Shown here piece after piece: positions 10,517 through 23,099 of a DNA stretch of 64,000 bases. The notes under the pieces were generated by a model, which saw nothing but the letters and a program-made list of their open reading frames with translations, was not told the origin of the DNA and made no database searches. The DNA lies in contig BGZK01000014.1 of the NCBI GenBank assembly GCA_005406025.1, forward strand, positions 62,001-126,000, given 5' to 3'. Position numbers and translations under genes: made by a program. Each line of letters starts with the position of its first letter. Position 1 is the stretch's first letter. Origin of the DNA: Eumeta japonica. Lineage: Eukaryota; Arthropoda; Insecta; Lepidoptera; Psychidae.

Positions 10517-12717
10517 ATATATAATGAAAAATACCTCGATATTATGAAAACGATTCATGAAAAAAATACATATTTTTCTTCTTAGTTGTGTGCAAGTATT
10601 ACAAGTAATAAAATATTTATATCTGGCAATTTAGGTTGTAAAAGAAGGAAGTAAATATTCATAACAATATAAAAAATAATTATTATAGATTCCGAAACCA
10701 GCGAAAAGTACCCATGTTACAGACAGATAGACGTGTATCGACGAACTGGCAGAAACCTATATATCAAATCTCAAAGGACAAACAAGAAAACGATTATTCT
10801 ATAAACGAATTGCGTGTTAAAAAAACAAGTCGGTAATTATAGCAATCGTAATCAATTTAAGGCGGTCTAGACACGACCGTCGCGTGCGCAACCACATTAA
10901 AAAGCCACGGTCAGATCTAAATTTTCAATGCCGAGCACAATATTAACGTCTGACAGGTTTCCAAGTGATAGTTTCTGAAAAATATGTGTGGAAGGCTATT
11001 ACTGGGAAAAATAATGCAACATGACAATAAAACTATATACTATAGACATTTAAAAAAATACAAAAGCAATTAAACGATTTTTTTATAATAAATTATCAAG
11101 CAATTATTTTTTTTTGATAATAATTTTTTTCTAACCCAAAAAATAAATTAGTAATCACCGATCGCATAAGTTAAGATAAAATATGTCGTATTAAACTATA
11201 ACGAGACACTTCTAATAAACAAAATATTAAATACAAAAATATCTAATTTTGTAGGATTTCCTTCAAACGCATAATGCAATAATCGCTTCGTCAATTGAAT
11301 TCGAACTGAATTGTTATGTCCATAAATTTTTTGAATCCGGCGCAGTACTTCAGGGAAAATGTTCACAAACGGTGGATCACGCCGGCGATCATTATACACA
11401 GATTGCCGTAGGTTATCCGGTTGTTTATTAGAAATAATAAATGGTACTCGATGTTGTCGCAGCTTTACCCGTATTGGATGTCGATCGTAAGAGGATCGGC
11501 GGGCGAGCGCTAACGGGCCGCGCGGCCACATCCTTAAACTGATTCTAATTTCCTACCGCGATAGGGGAACAATACCGATATCAACGTATGGATGAGTCTA
11601 TTGAAAATATATGTATTATTTTCGAATAAGGCGAGCATTTTTTTTAATCTCCACAAACTCAAAAAAAAATTATACTTTTGTCCATATATTTTTTATTTAA
11701 TATTTTTCATTTCACATAATCTTTTAGATCATTATTATTATTAAGAATAAATGAAGCTAGAGTTTTTATTCAGGCAATTAGTTCAAACATTTTTATTTCT
11801 ACACAAATTGAATAAAAGTTTTATAAAGGATATGACATCGTGAAGGATTTGTTATTATAGGCGTTTGTTATTAAAAAAAGATAACGTAAATAATAATCTA
11901 ATAAGGGTTCGAAGAATATTTAAATGTAATAATTTTATATTTTAAAAAATATTCTATTTTATACCTCAAAATTGGTCAATTTTACACAAAATCTAAAAAT
12001 CTTACTCAATAAGTCTCATACACCAAGTTTCATACCGTACGTGCGATGTGAGATCGTGACGAGGCCGTAACAAGCATGTCCACAATACGACTGTCCGATA
12101 GAAGACGCGCAATGAGATCCCTTAAATCACAACAAATGAAAATATTTATTGACCCAAAAGCGCCGGCGCAAGTGAATTATGTTGTAAATGCCCCATAAAG
12201 TGGAGGCTCAGCCGTATTAATGTTTGTTTAATGGGCCACCGGGCCACCCGGAGCGTCGCGACCTACTTCAAAGAATTTTTATTTATTTATTTTTATTTCA
12301 ATAATTAATATAAGCATTTAATAAACAATAAAGAAGCTACATAATGTACGTGTTATATTGCACAGTCTAAACCTTAGCAAGGTGGTTTGACAGTGATAGT
12401 GTCAAATACTGTCCCTCTCTCGTCTATGGTGCTGCTATTCATCCTCTAAGGTTGTCCTGTCTTTAGTATTGTGGAAATAAACTTTTCCATAATTCTATAG
12501 TCTCTCAGTCCTATACATTTCGTCGGTCACTTTTATAACGCTCAAGGAAAAAATGGTACAGGCCAAGTCTTATACTTTGTAGACCTCTGCATTACAATAT
12601 ATTTCAAGAAAAAACTTTACTTAATATTTACCTTAAAGGTTGTGAGACAAAGCTCTCCTAGGCGTAAGATACAAAACCGAAACTTGACCTACTCATAGAA
12701 TTAATGGAGTTTGGTAA
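10517..12717. other. AT-rich DNA, no gene supported
   Basis: The longest frame is a 111-codon minus ORF (11196-11531) with many Arg and no recognisable domain. A GC-rich patch at 11480-11525 coincides with its start. At 12175-12260 there is a GC-richer spot with GGGCCACCGGGCCACCCGG beside TATTAATGTTTGTTTAATGG. Nothing else was recognised. Confidence 0.45.
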
Positions 12718-12761
12718 TGTTTGTGTAATATAATAATTGTTATTATAGTATTACACAAACA
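12718..12761. repeat. Small inverted repeat (13-bp arms)
   Basis: TGTTTGTGTAATA at 12718-12730 pairs perfectly with TATTACACAAACA at 12749-12761. The 18-bp centre is A/T-rich and partly self-complementary. It may be a cruciform-prone site or the relic of a small element. Confidence 0.5.
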
Positions 12762-13262
12762 CATCATTTTATTCAACGTGTCGTTATTTATCTACTTCCA
12801 AATGAATTAATATATGGATATTATCTTTACAGTTTTTCGCAAAATAGATATCTTCCTTCTTTTTAGAACAAAGTAACCATAAAAAAAATATATCATTGAA
12901 AATATACTTATAAATAATATAGACACAAGCCTAATATATGTTCCGCCAGACTACAAGTGCGGGCGCGATCGAATGGTCCGGTCGCGCGGAGCGCTGCGGC
13001 GCAGTACTCACGAATCAGTTGTTCTAAGGTTATCAGTACGACATTTCTACGTTATGTTTTAAGTTATTTTTTTCAGAAACGGCTACCTCAACGACTATCG
13101 TTTATTGTCAAAATTGATTTATAAGGAGAAAAGATTTGAATATTGGCAAAAATAGCCATGATATAATCCATACTGTATACATCATTTGAAGAATATTATA
13201 AAAAAACTTCTAAAAATGAATGTACAGTTAGGTATTCTTATGAGCGTACGTACATGTGTGCA

Positions 13263-13264
<2 letters not shown>
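12762..13264. other. AT-rich DNA with a short GC island
   Basis: At about 12957-13012 there is a CpG-rich patch (GGGCGCGATCG, GTCGCGCGGAGCGCTGCGGCG). The rest is AT-rich with no gene. Confidence 0.4.

Positions 13265-13326
<62 letters not shown>
13265..13326. repeat. (TG)31 microsatellite
   Basis: An uninterrupted TG run of 62 bp, followed to about 13395 by decayed purine-pyrimidine alternation (GTGCGCGTGAGCGCGTGCGTG). The three ORFs here are translations of the repeat (poly Cys-Val on plus, poly His-Thr on minus) and are not genes. Such alternation can adopt Z-DNA. Confidence 0.97.
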
Positions 13327-13330
<4 letters not shown>

Positions 13331-13395
13331 TGAGCGCGTGCGTGCTACGTGTGGGTCTCTATGTGCGTGTGTGCGCGCACGCGAGCAAGATAAGG

Positions 13396-16268
13396 ATGTG
13401 TTTATGTATGTAATTCTTGCACAAATTTTAGTGTGCACTCTACCATAGTAACAGCTACATTAAATAATCGTAAACATTTGTTAGTAAGCGCCCACATGCC
13501 AGCTTTATGGACTTTTAACCTATAAAGCTGATTTTATGTAGTTTTAATGCGACATAAAATGGTCACATATTTGGTAACATTTTGCAACACATTTTATCTA
13601 ATTAATTACTTTTTGTTACATTATTTCCGGTAAGCTTTCTATAGGCGAACGTATTTATAGAAAATCCTTACAGATCTGATTAACTAAGCTAAGTGCTAAG
13701 ACTCCATTAGGATCGCTTCGCACATAGCATCATTGTGTGTGGCACCAGGCTAAAGCACAATCGTTAAAGTGGCACTTCGTTAAAAGTGATACACGAAACA
13801 ATTCTGCGTGACTCGTTTCACACGAAATCTTCTGTCGCGTCATCGCCGCAATAGCATGCCTGATCAGTCGTATTAATTGCAATTGCTTCAATCATGCCAA
13901 CATCAAACGCGGCCGTGCTCGGACCGTGTTGTTGTGCGAGTGGCCTACGCGTTTGCCTATCTAACTATTAATAGTACCTACCAATTTCTCTACGTAGATA
14001 TCTAATCTTTAAATTTGTCACCTATCATATTAAAACCTTGTTGATCTTACATGCTATTTATAATCCCAGCTCGACCGGTGAAAAACTGATGCCGAAGACC
14101 TCATTTTTTACATGATTTCACTTTAGAAAGTCTTCAAATATACCATATTATGTACCAGTTGATATCATTATTAAAAATTAAACTTTATATATTATATTAA
14201 ATAACAACACGCAGTTGTGATTTTGAAACTTCTATATATGATACAGAATTGGTTAGGCGTCACCGTGTTTTTTGGAATATCATAAATAGCTTTTCTCCGG
14301 TGACTCCAATTGAAAATTCGAAGCACACGCTGTTGTACATGAGATGTTTGAGAAATAGGTGACTGAAAATTTCGCAAAAAAAATACACGACATATGAGCA
14401 CTACAAGTGATGGTAGCCTCGTAGGCAGTCAATTGGATGTAAGTCGTTGGTCACGGACGTAACCACCGCCTTAGTGGTGAAAGCCGTCGGGTGCCAACAA
14501 CCGGAGGGCTTAAAATACAAGCTCATCAAGTTTAAATAAATAAATAATGTGAGTGCATGATTATACAGTTGAAATTTATATACGACATAACTCAAAAAAC
14601 TCTAAGTTTGATGTCTAATCGATCGACTTGTTATTTGTCATTAGTTTCTTAGCTTATTGATAGAGTCTAGGTATATTGTCATATTGAGAACAGGCCCTAG
14701 ATATGTTTTTGACTTTACATTATGATTTGTTATCTATCTAAAACTAGAAAATTTTGTTAATTCTGATGAAAATGGGGGGTGTAATATTCATATTTTGTTA
14801 TGGATATTATAAAAGTTCATCAGGTTTCCCAATTTGTGCCTAATATTTTTGCTCCATCCAAATTTTTTCTTGATGTTTAGACATTTCCTAGTATTTCTAT
14901 GAAATAGCAACACCTAATTACTTTCGTGGCAAAATATTGTAACCGCTTAAATTCTTCTGAATTTAGTTGCCGAATCATTAAATGGAATTTCATCGAAGAT
15001 AATCTTCGCACGCCATTTTTCCTTTTCACGACCGAAGTTCCGTTTAAAAAGATGGATCCTTTTTAAAAGGAACAGGGTCGCCAGTAAAGGGTTCAGCGGA
15101 GGAGGCACAAAGCGGCCGCCTTATCAGCTGGATGCTTTACGAGCCATAAACAACTCATGCGGGGCGCTTGGCAAACAAATTTCGTAACAGCTCCGATGAC
15201 GGTGGGAAACTATGGATGTGAACCGGCTCGATGAGCAATTTACCATGCTCAATTGAACTGAGCAATCTGTATGGAGAAGTTCGGGACGAAAAAAAATATT
15301 TAAATCAATCTCATTGACAACATAAGGGCACTTGTCACATTGTATGTAAAAATGAAGAAATAATGAGTTGTTTATGTTTAAAACTCTGTTTGTTTGTTGA
15401 ACAATAATGTCACTCATTTGCATAATAAGCCCATTACACTGTTTTGCAAATCACATCCTCTTACTTCATGTACGATTTTATTTATTGTCTTCTTCCATTT
15501 CTTTTTTTCTAATAGAATAATATTTATAAAAATAATAAAAAAGTTAACTTTTTAATCGAATATTGGAAAAAAAAATTAATTCGCATCCTCAATATCCCAT
15601 CGCGAGTCATTAACAAAATCTGTTATCTGCGAGTGGTGCATCAGGAGGTAAGGCAATCATTAGGCCTTGGTTTCAGACTGTAACAACTCACGTGTTTTAA
15701 ATTATTTTTATTTATAGCCCCTTCATCGAATATTAAACAGTGGCACACGATCGCGTAATTTACTGGACAGTTAATTTTTTGTACGTTTATTTAATTCTTG
15801 AGGATTTTGTATGATAAGGTTATATCTGTATGGCTTGATCTCGGCCTAGTTCCTAACAGGTTTATGCCGCATATGATTATCATAAATCTTTGAGAAAATA
15901 TGGTGAATGCGAACATGTATTTGTCGATATAACAAAATATGTATATGGATATAAGCAGCACTTTCTTTCAGCATTTCTTTTCGTCTATGTAATTATGTGC
16001 AAAAAAAAGTGTAAACTACTATATAGAATACCTTTATGACAAAAATTACTCTTTAAAATTTTAAGGTGTACCTTCCGACAATCTTTTTATTTTAGATTAA
16101 GATGCTTGGACCATAGATCGTCCGTACTAGCGCGGAGTAGGTGAGTGACTGCTAAAGGCCGTCGTCACCAACTAGTGACCAATGGCATGACCACATCCGG
16201 GCCCAAAGGTTTCGACACTGTGTTTAACACGCTCTCTGAGGTACGAAGCGAGCACTTTCATTTGACTT
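13396..16268. other. Non-coding stretch, no gene supported
   Basis: Minus ORFs at 14192-14401, 14401-14595 and 15124-15423 (99 codons) lack motifs. Mixed-composition segments at 13800-13960 and 15090-15240 contain CpG-rich words (AAACGCGGCCGTGCTCGGACC) and may be remnants of repeats or conserved non-coding DNA. At 16120-16230 the words TAGTGACCAATGGCATGACCACATCCGGG resemble parts of tRNA-type SINE fragments elsewhere, but not well enough to call. Confidence 0.4.
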
Positions 16269-16368
16269 AAATTAAAACGTATTGATCAATAATCATGATC
16301 AGAATCGAAACCGGTACGCTCCGGTACGAAAGTCAATATCCTTACCGAATGACCCACCATCGTGTGAT
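16269..16368 (-). mobile_element. tRNA-derived SINE head, minus strand
   Basis: On the minus strand the order is GGGTCATTCGGTAAGGATATTG (A-box-like) and then GGTTTCGATTCTG (B-box-like). The B-box sequence is also present, with GGTTTCGATTCTAAC, in the plus-strand SINE at 18.2 kb. No acceptor stem can be formed. Confidence 0.5.
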
Positions 16369-18184
16369 AATGAGTAATTAATAACTATTATTTTATATTA
16401 TTTGACTATTTTTATGTCAAAGTTTTGCACGCTTAACGCTTTGCGTGTATCGTTCAAATGACGTACGATGAGTCGATGCCTTTCCGCGTGAACATACGCA
16501 CCGCATTAATCGAACGTGCGGCCACGACGGGTTGCTGCTCTATTTAATCCGCGCGCAACTACATAGATTGACTTTACGGCCACTTATCGCTCTCCCGCGC
16601 CCGCCATAAACTAGTGATGAGAACCGCTCGATAGTCTATGCCGTTCCAAATTTGTCGATAATCACCATTAATTCGGGGCAATAAAAATTTTACAGCCCTC
16701 TCCGAGCGAATTCGGGCGAAATTTTAGATTAGGCAGTAGTAAAATTTTTTTATGTAAATTGCCTTTTGAGTGCGGCGCGTCTGTGCGCACGCACCGCCCG
16801 GCAGGACCGGCCGGTGGATCACCAATAAACTTTTATCAGCTCCTTGCCCGCATCCTTCTTGTTTATTCGTTTTTACCAGAGATATGCGCGTGTAATAAAA
16901 TGGTAATATAAATAAGGAAATGCTCGATATGGTCAGTTCTGAGTTTAATTTTTTTATTTTGTCTGGAAGCGCCATGTTACACAGCCCCTTGGGATGTTCT
17001 GCGTTGAACGCTATTAGAGGTTTTTGTCAAAAATTATCGAATATGAGCAATAAGTAAAAAAAGTACCATTTTTTTTTATGACTACAGTAGCAGCCATTAT
17101 TTGACTGTCGACAATTAATATTAACTATCGCAACATGAAAAGTATGAAAAATTACAAATTCAAGTCGAATGATTACATACTTTCGGTAGACACATCAACA
17201 TGAAGAGTAGGGATTTTTTTTATTGTTTGTCGTTTATTATCGATACATCAGATAAGCAAAATGGAACTACGTGGATAACATACGAATAAGTTTACTAACG
17301 AATGGTGTCTGCTAAAACTGATGATATATGAACAGTAAACAATGGTCCAAAAACAGTGATGAAATACAGATAGATATTTTTAATTACAGGTCTATAAATT
17401 CGAAAGCACGCAAGTAACATTTAACACCAATTAAATGCTGATAAAGTACATCTTTTGGCTAGCAGCGGACTACTCTCATATATATCTAAAATAGGAGGGT
17501 AGTTGCATTATTTTGCATGAAGAATGACTTACTATCTACATACAATGTCACAATACTTAAAAAAAAAGAAGAAATGATATATACTTTGTAAAATCAATTT
17601 GTTTGTAATTAGAAACAAGAAAAGAATTTGAAATATTAGTTTTTGTATAAACAAACTCTGTATAAAACAAACTCCGTATTTTTGTTTAAAAGCAGTCGAA
17701 ATAATTTTAAGTAAAAGTTAGATGCGGCCAGGAGCAATGTAAATCAAAACTAAAGTATACAGAGTACTAAAATAAATTCGCTGAAACGGAGTGCAAGATA
17801 CTCGCAGGTCGACGAACTTACAGCGGTTTTGGTGTTTCTAGCGAGTACACCTGGCTCAGTGGTTACAGCCACTAAAGGCGGTGTACGACGTCAAAATAGC
17901 AATGTGTCTGGGAAACAGTTATTGACTGTTATATGGAATTGTGACAACTTCTCGTGGACGAAAATTGCGATTATTTTACATAATCATAAAAAAATAGTTA
18001 AAGAGGAAAGGTGCAAATATGCCGGTTAGCAGTCACTATTATAAACGTAAACTAGTGATTAAAATGAAATAGTGTTATAAAATTTTGAGTCATGCAAAAT
18101 ACTTTTTCCAAAATAAAAACTTAGTAACGATATTAAACCGACGTTAAAGTATTATTTTTTATGGGTAGAGAGATGGTTCTTAAT
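16369..18184. other. Non-coding stretch, no gene supported
   Basis: GC-richer patches lie at 16490-16640 (CGCGCGCAACTAC, CTCCCGCGCCCGCCATAAAC) and 16765-16815. Minus ORF 16724-16975 (83 codons) has no recognised motif. At 17845-17880 the words ACCTGGCTCAGTGGTTACAG resemble a SINE A box, but no B box follows. Confidence 0.4.
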
Positions 18185-18245
18185 TTAGAGTGTGAGCATC
18201 GACCTCGAATCAAACCGGTTTCGATTCTAACTACTAGCGATTTGC
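18185..18245 (+). mobile_element. tRNA-derived SINE head fragment
   Basis: GTGAGCATCGACCTCGAATC is followed by CCGGTTTCGATTCTAAC. The first block is shared with the fragment at 37028-37070 (AAGAGCATCGACCTCGAATC), and the second is a B-box-like sequence. Part of the A box is missing. Confidence 0.5.
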
Positions 18246-20217
18246 CCAATTAATTTTATTTAAAGTCAACTCACTTGTTTCCTATATCGGAAAACACGTT
18301 AAGCTGTCGGTGCCGGATGTGGTAAGACGACATCAGTTTTTAACAGCCTCTAATCCACGCTGAGACAGCGTCAAGCGGGCTTATGGTCCAAATTTCTCAA
18401 TAAAAATATTACAAACGTGGGAGCGTATGCCTCAACAGTAGAATAATTTTAAAGGATTGCTAATGGCAAAGAACATTTTCTATGACTATTTGCTATGCCT
18501 GATTTGTGAATAAAATTTGGTAAAATAAAAATGACTAGAAAACAAAAAAATTGTATCCGGTAATTATAGCCCGTTAAGTTATGAAAATAAATTACAAAAA
18601 TATAAATTGATGAACATATTGCAGGTAATTTTTGTTTTCGTGTTTCTTCCCTATAAGTTTAAATATTTTGTATACATATTTCGATCTAAAATCAGCCGAC
18701 AACATCGCCTTAACGAATCTCTAAATATCTAAAGATAACAAGCCAGAACGCGAGAATAGCCAAATATTTATGGGCTTTTGCTGATACACTCGATTAACAC
18801 TCACCTTACGGCTTTTCTCTTAGGCTATCATAATAATTTGTTGCCGGCCATACTAATTATGGCGGCTAATTTAATCTCGGCGTCAGAGCCGGGGACAGTC
18901 GAACGCTGCACGAGCCGTCGCGTGGAATTAATGCCGCATATTATTATTGCCTATCGCGGAGAGATGGAATCGGCCAGGAGCAATGCGGGCGGAAATGAAC
19001 AGAGGAACGCAGGATGCTCAGAACTGGGTATAGAACTAGCCGCGAGCGATTAGACCTAGCATATGCCGCGCACAAATGGCATTGCGATTCGTCGCTGATT
19101 TTCTGCAGTATTTGTTACCGTTAACTAGACAAATGACGGCACCTGGCGGACCCGTTACAGGCTCGTTAAGTCACAGTTAACGACGAATGTTATAAATATA
19201 TACCTTCAGTATTACACTGTTATGTGTGTTACGTTTTGTCCTTTTTTCCTTATAGGTACAAAATTATAAATATTCATGAGATGTATCTATATTAACTAAT
19301 TAATAAATAATTATTAATAGTGATTATTTCGTAGAATATTCATTATCGTCTAAATTTTTAAATTAAAATTACATAATAAATGCTATACAAAAAGTTAAAG
19401 GGAATAATAACGGCCTAGTGGCTGTCATATCCCTCTTTGGTTCAGGACAAGCGAGTTCTAGCCCTAGTCATCTGCATCATTGAATGCTTTTCTGATTCCT
19501 GTGCAAAATTAAATGTCACTTTAATTACTTGCATCAGCGATTTTTTAATGGTGCTTAATGTAACACTATATGGCAAAGGAGGTTCGTCGCGGTATCAAGA
19601 CAAGTGAAGTTCTTAATATATATTAGCGTGAAGAACATATTTTCTTCGACGATATAGCCGTGGGACATTTTATAGCTTGTCTCAAACATGACTTGACAAT
19701 TGATGATTTGACTTTGTGCATAAAATTTTATGTGTGCGTAATAGATATTTTTAGATTAGATTTTTACGAAACATTTAAAAGGACAGAGAATTAGAAACGT
19801 AAATTTTTTTACCGGTGTTTTTCTCTCGCCTTTCACAAATTTGTTTTTAATCTTTTAGCCGTTTAAACTTTTATTTTAAAATGACTACAGAAGTTTAAAA
19901 TTTGAACAGCGCTGTAATATCTTGTATACATTTAAAACAATTTTCTGCAGCAGCTTACCGAAGTTACAGCTCATGGCCGCATGACAGAAGTGTGGCATAA
20001 GGAATGACTAATTTAACATTTATTTATATACAAGTAATTTTTAAATTTTACACTAGACGTGCGAACATATATTTCCTGTGTAAAAAATGTTCGGTGACAA
20101 CAAGAGAGAGATGAATATAGTTGTCTCTTAGATGCCCTACGGGGCGTTATAACTGGACTGTGTGAAGCGCTTTTTAACGCTAGAGACCAAAGTTTTTTCT
20201 TAATTCACTAGTCATTT
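18246..20217. other. Non-coding stretch with a GC-rich centre
   Basis: From about 18835 to 19060 composition rises in GC and frames open up. The plus ORF at 18778-19053 (91 codons) includes an AT-rich, homeodomain-site-like stretch (CATACTAATTATGGCGGC, GGCTAATTTAATCTC). No protein family was recognised. The remainder is AT-rich. Confidence 0.4.
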
Positions 20218-20558
20218 TTGGGGTTCCGCACACGATGGGTACCAAACAGAACCTACTATTAAGGCTGCGCTATCCGTCCGTCCGTCTGTCCCTCTGTTTG
20301 TCACAAGGCTTATATCTTTTGAACTATAATAAATAGACACTTCAAAGTTTCACACTGTGTATTACTATAATAACAAATAATAAAAATGAAATAAACTCTT
20401 AAATTGAAAGGGTTCGCAATACAAGAATTATGTTTTTTTGTTCGATCTTAGTTTTTGTTCTAGGTTTTTCTTTGACTAAATTTAAAAAATATGTAATGAC
20501 AAATACTGTACGGGGTACGGAACCCTTTGTGTGCGAATCTGGCCCGTTTTTTTAAATC
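20218..20558 (+). mobile_element. GGGTTCCG repeat family, short copy
   Basis: Starts with GGGGTTCCGCACACGATGGG, passes through TATCCGTCCGTCCGTCTGTC, and ends with GGGTACGGAACCC followed by GCGAATCTGGCCCGTTTTTTT. The ends GGGTTCCG and CGGAACCC are inverted relative to each other. The GTCCGTCCGTC block matches the copy at 5.5-6.2 kb. At about 340 bp this is much shorter than the 750-bp copy, so the middle is deleted or it belongs to a different subfamily. Confidence 0.7.
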
Positions 20559-21025
20559 TATATTAAAAGCATTCCCTGAACAAATAGATATGACATAAAG
20601 AAATCAATAATTAACCGTCGATGCAGACATAACCACATAAACGAGCCTGTCTAAACGCAACTCGTAAAAAGTAAGTTTACAACATTTATTTGTCGTAAAC
20701 TATACCAGTAGTTAATATGGAATATGCGATGGTTCTCGTACGGGGCGCGGCCGACCGCCCGGCTAGTCGGACTAATCAAGCCTTCGCTGTTGATTGACAA
20801 ACAGTTCTCTGCGCTTTAAGGGTTCCGTGAAAGCACTGCATGCACGATTTTATACACCAATAATCGTAGAAACAAAGTTCAACAGTACATTTACGTATTT
20901 AAAAATAGACAATAGATTAAACTATTTATCGAAAAGCCGATCTGCATATATGGCTATCGGGTTGTATATTGTTTCTCTGTTGTGCAATCATATAATAATA
21001 ATATAGCTATACTAAATGCATGACT
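20559..21025. other. Spacer, no gene supported
   Basis: A GC-rich patch at 20738-20772 (GGGGCGCGGCCGACCGCCCGG) lies in otherwise AT-rich DNA. The 70-codon ORF at 20794-21006 has no motif. Confidence 0.4.
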
Positions 21026-21233
21026 GCCTGGTTGGCGCGATTGGTAGTGACCCTACTTGCTGCGCTGAACGCGTGGGTTCGATTCCCGCACAAACATTTA
21101 TTTGATTAAAAAAGAATGTTTGTCTCGAGTCCGGGTTGTTTCTACAATATGTATATATTTACAAAAAAGAAGTATAATTTAGGATCAGATGGCGATATAT
21201 CTGTGAAATTTGTATCAAGATATTATTATTATT
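21026..21233 (+). mobile_element. tRNA-derived SINE, near-complete (family S2, copy 1)
   Basis: The head GGTTGGCGCGATTGGTAGTG acts as an A box and GGTTCGATTCC (21076-21086) is an exact B-box match. The body contains AATGTTTGTCTCGAGTCCGGG, and the 3' part AGGATCAGATGGCGATATAT, ending in an ATT repeat near 21233. The second copy at 31.35-31.60 kb shares TTGGTAGTGACCCTACT, TGTTTATTTGA and the ATTATT tail. This layout matches an abundant lepidopteran SINE type as I remember it. It should be non-coding and mobilised by a partner LINE. Confidence 0.8.
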
Positions 21234-21684
21234 CAGTATCAGCTCTTAACATCTCTTCTACGTACACACAGCGATGCAGTTAAGTGCATAATAACCACAT
21301 ATCAATGCGGAAAGTGTCGACACAGCACACTATAGTTAAATTGTAAATGTAATCGGATTTAATGCATTATGAAAAACGATACATAGGAGAACGTAAATTT
21401 ACGGCCTTTACACAATAATATTGCTAAGAGACTCTAAATTCATTAAATTACTGTCAGATTTTTGTTGTTAAATACACTGTTTCAGAATATTTACATTTAA
21501 ATGCACACAATATTTACATCAGAAGTTTATGTAATAATCTATCATTTTCTTCTCATGTATTAGCAACGAATACTATCGACGATTAAGAATTCTCCTTTAT
21601 ATGTTAAATAGTTAATCTAAAATTGTGGCGAAAATACTAGGTGCAAATGCTGCGAATACAAAAATACCCGTTGAAATATTTTAT
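21234..21684. other. Spacer, no gene seen
   Basis: AT-rich with no ORF and no recognised repeat. Confidence 0.45.
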
Positions 21685-22160
21685 TAAAATGACATTAACT
21701 AACGGCAAGCGCGTTTGGTTATCCGTCATGGGCTCTTGATCCCTGCCCTTATGCATTATAGTGAAAGTTGGGCATCGCAGAATAGAATTAATGCGGTGGA
21801 GATGCGATCTCTGTGGAACAGTGATGTCAGAGAGCGGTGTAGTTTGAAAGAAGATGTAGTGACTAGAACAGAAGAAAGTCTGTTGCAGTGGTTTGAACAT
21901 CTAGAAAGGATGAATGAGAGTAGAATGGCAGAACAAATTTGCAGAGCGAACGTGTGTGATGATACAAAAGTCAACAAGAATTACCCTAAAAATCTTATGC
22001 AGACCAAATTTGTTGTATATTAAAGAAGAGCCCAATTTTAAACACCCGAAACGGAGCTTGCACGTAACGACGTCAGTGAAGCAAGAGAAATATATAAAGA
22101 TCGTACCATAGAGAGATATGCAAAAATCGTCCCATATGGAAGTCTGTAATCTCTGCCTAA
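21685..22160 (+). mobile_element. RTE-like LINE, C-terminal tail (copy C, best preserved)
   Basis: A 102-codon frame at 21715-22023 keeps much of the LINE tail: SQNRINAVEMRSLW, DVRERCSLKEDVVTR, SLLQWFEHLERMNESR and ICRANVCD. After its stop the nucleotide similarity continues through AAAGAAGAGCCCAATTTT and GATCGTACCATAGAG to about 22160. It lacks the reverse transcriptase core and endonuclease. Relative to copies A, B, D and E it is the least damaged over the first half, but it still has frame breaks and a deletion near the PRKSYADHIGG-type motif. It is a pseudogene, probably of an RTE-clade element. Confidence 0.85.
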
Positions 22161-22935
22161 CTGTTTGGCTAATATGCGTGAGTTTACAACAATAAAAATA
22201 AACAATGATACGTAGATACGTTGAAAACAGTACACTAACACGACACCGCTATAATATTGCGTGTCAGACGGCAATTCGGTTGAAAGGATGTAAATCAAAA
22301 CAGTTCCCATTACGATACGTTAAGTGACCGTTTACATTATCCTGATTCATCTTCTTGATGCATTCTAATGGACAGTCTGGAAAGGCTAACTTCAGGGCAA
22401 TTCGTTAATGGCGTGAAATCGTTGTAACGTTCAATTTTATAGGTTATCATATCTTATGCACATAAGATTCTGTCAGTCGCTAAGCAATCTTAGTTTGTTA
22501 TGCGATATGAATTTAGTGCCTAAAGTTTTTTTTCGTATTGCAGATTACAGTATACGGCATAGGTCTGTTTATTGCGGCCGACCGCCGTTAAGTTGGTTAC
22601 AGACTGGGAAATGATAAACTTTCATTTAAGTAGGTATTGCCTGTGACTCTGACATCACAGACCTAGAATAATTATAAACTCTGTTGATTTGTTTATATGA
22701 AGTTAGGGTCCTTTTTTCATCTTTCTAAACAAGCTTTTGACGTTATAGTGTAACGTTTTGTATTCTACTTTATATATTGCACGCTGAGCGGTACAATTCT
22801 GAAAATTTAAATTAAAAAAATTTGATCCAAAGTTTTTCTCATAATGTGATAATAAATAAACAAATAAAACACGTTCCACAGTCATATTTTTTTTTTATAA
22901 AAAAAAATGTATTTTTATTGAATTGTCCTCAAGTA
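22161..22935. other. Spacer, no gene seen
   Basis: AT-rich and mixed sequence. Minus ORFs at 22038-22310 and 22703-22885 show no motif. Confidence 0.45.
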
Positions 22936-23097
22936 CAGTATAACGCATGAAACTTTGACGCTGTGAAGTTAGTCACAAAAACGTCGCAATGGCGTAAAAT
23001 AGGCGTGTGGGGGAGAGGGCAGAAGGCTCAAGGAGGAACCTGTGTACTGCATCATTCGCAGGCAATTCAAAGCGGCAGAGTTTTGTGCGTTGTACTG
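22936..23097. mobile_element. TA-flanked MITE, family M1 copy 1 (162 bp)
   Basis: The ends are inverted repeats: CAGTATAACGCATGAAAC at the left and GTTTTGTGCGTTGTACTG at the right. Each is flanked by TA (22934-22935 and 23098-23099), the target duplication typical of Tc1/mariner elements. Inside lie CGCTGTGAAGTTAGTCAC and TTCGCAGGCAATTCAAAGCG. A second copy lies inverted at 37071-37234. No coding sequence is present, so it would need a transposase from elsewhere. Confidence 0.75.
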
Positions 23098-23099
23098 TA

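Noticed and set aside
11196..11531. 111-codon minus-strand ORF
   Set aside because: No recognisable domain; its start lies in a short GC-rich patch that removes stops, and the rest has AT-driven composition.
13186..13448. Three ORFs of 64-75 codons on both strands
   Set aside because: They are translations of the TG microsatellite (Cys-Val or His-Thr runs).
14192..14401. 69-codon minus ORF considered as a retrotransposon relic
   Set aside because: No motif and no second copy in the window support it.
21026..21100. Possible true tRNA gene
   Set aside because: The B box is perfect, but a SINE body with a second copy at 31.35 kb follows and no acceptor stem forms.
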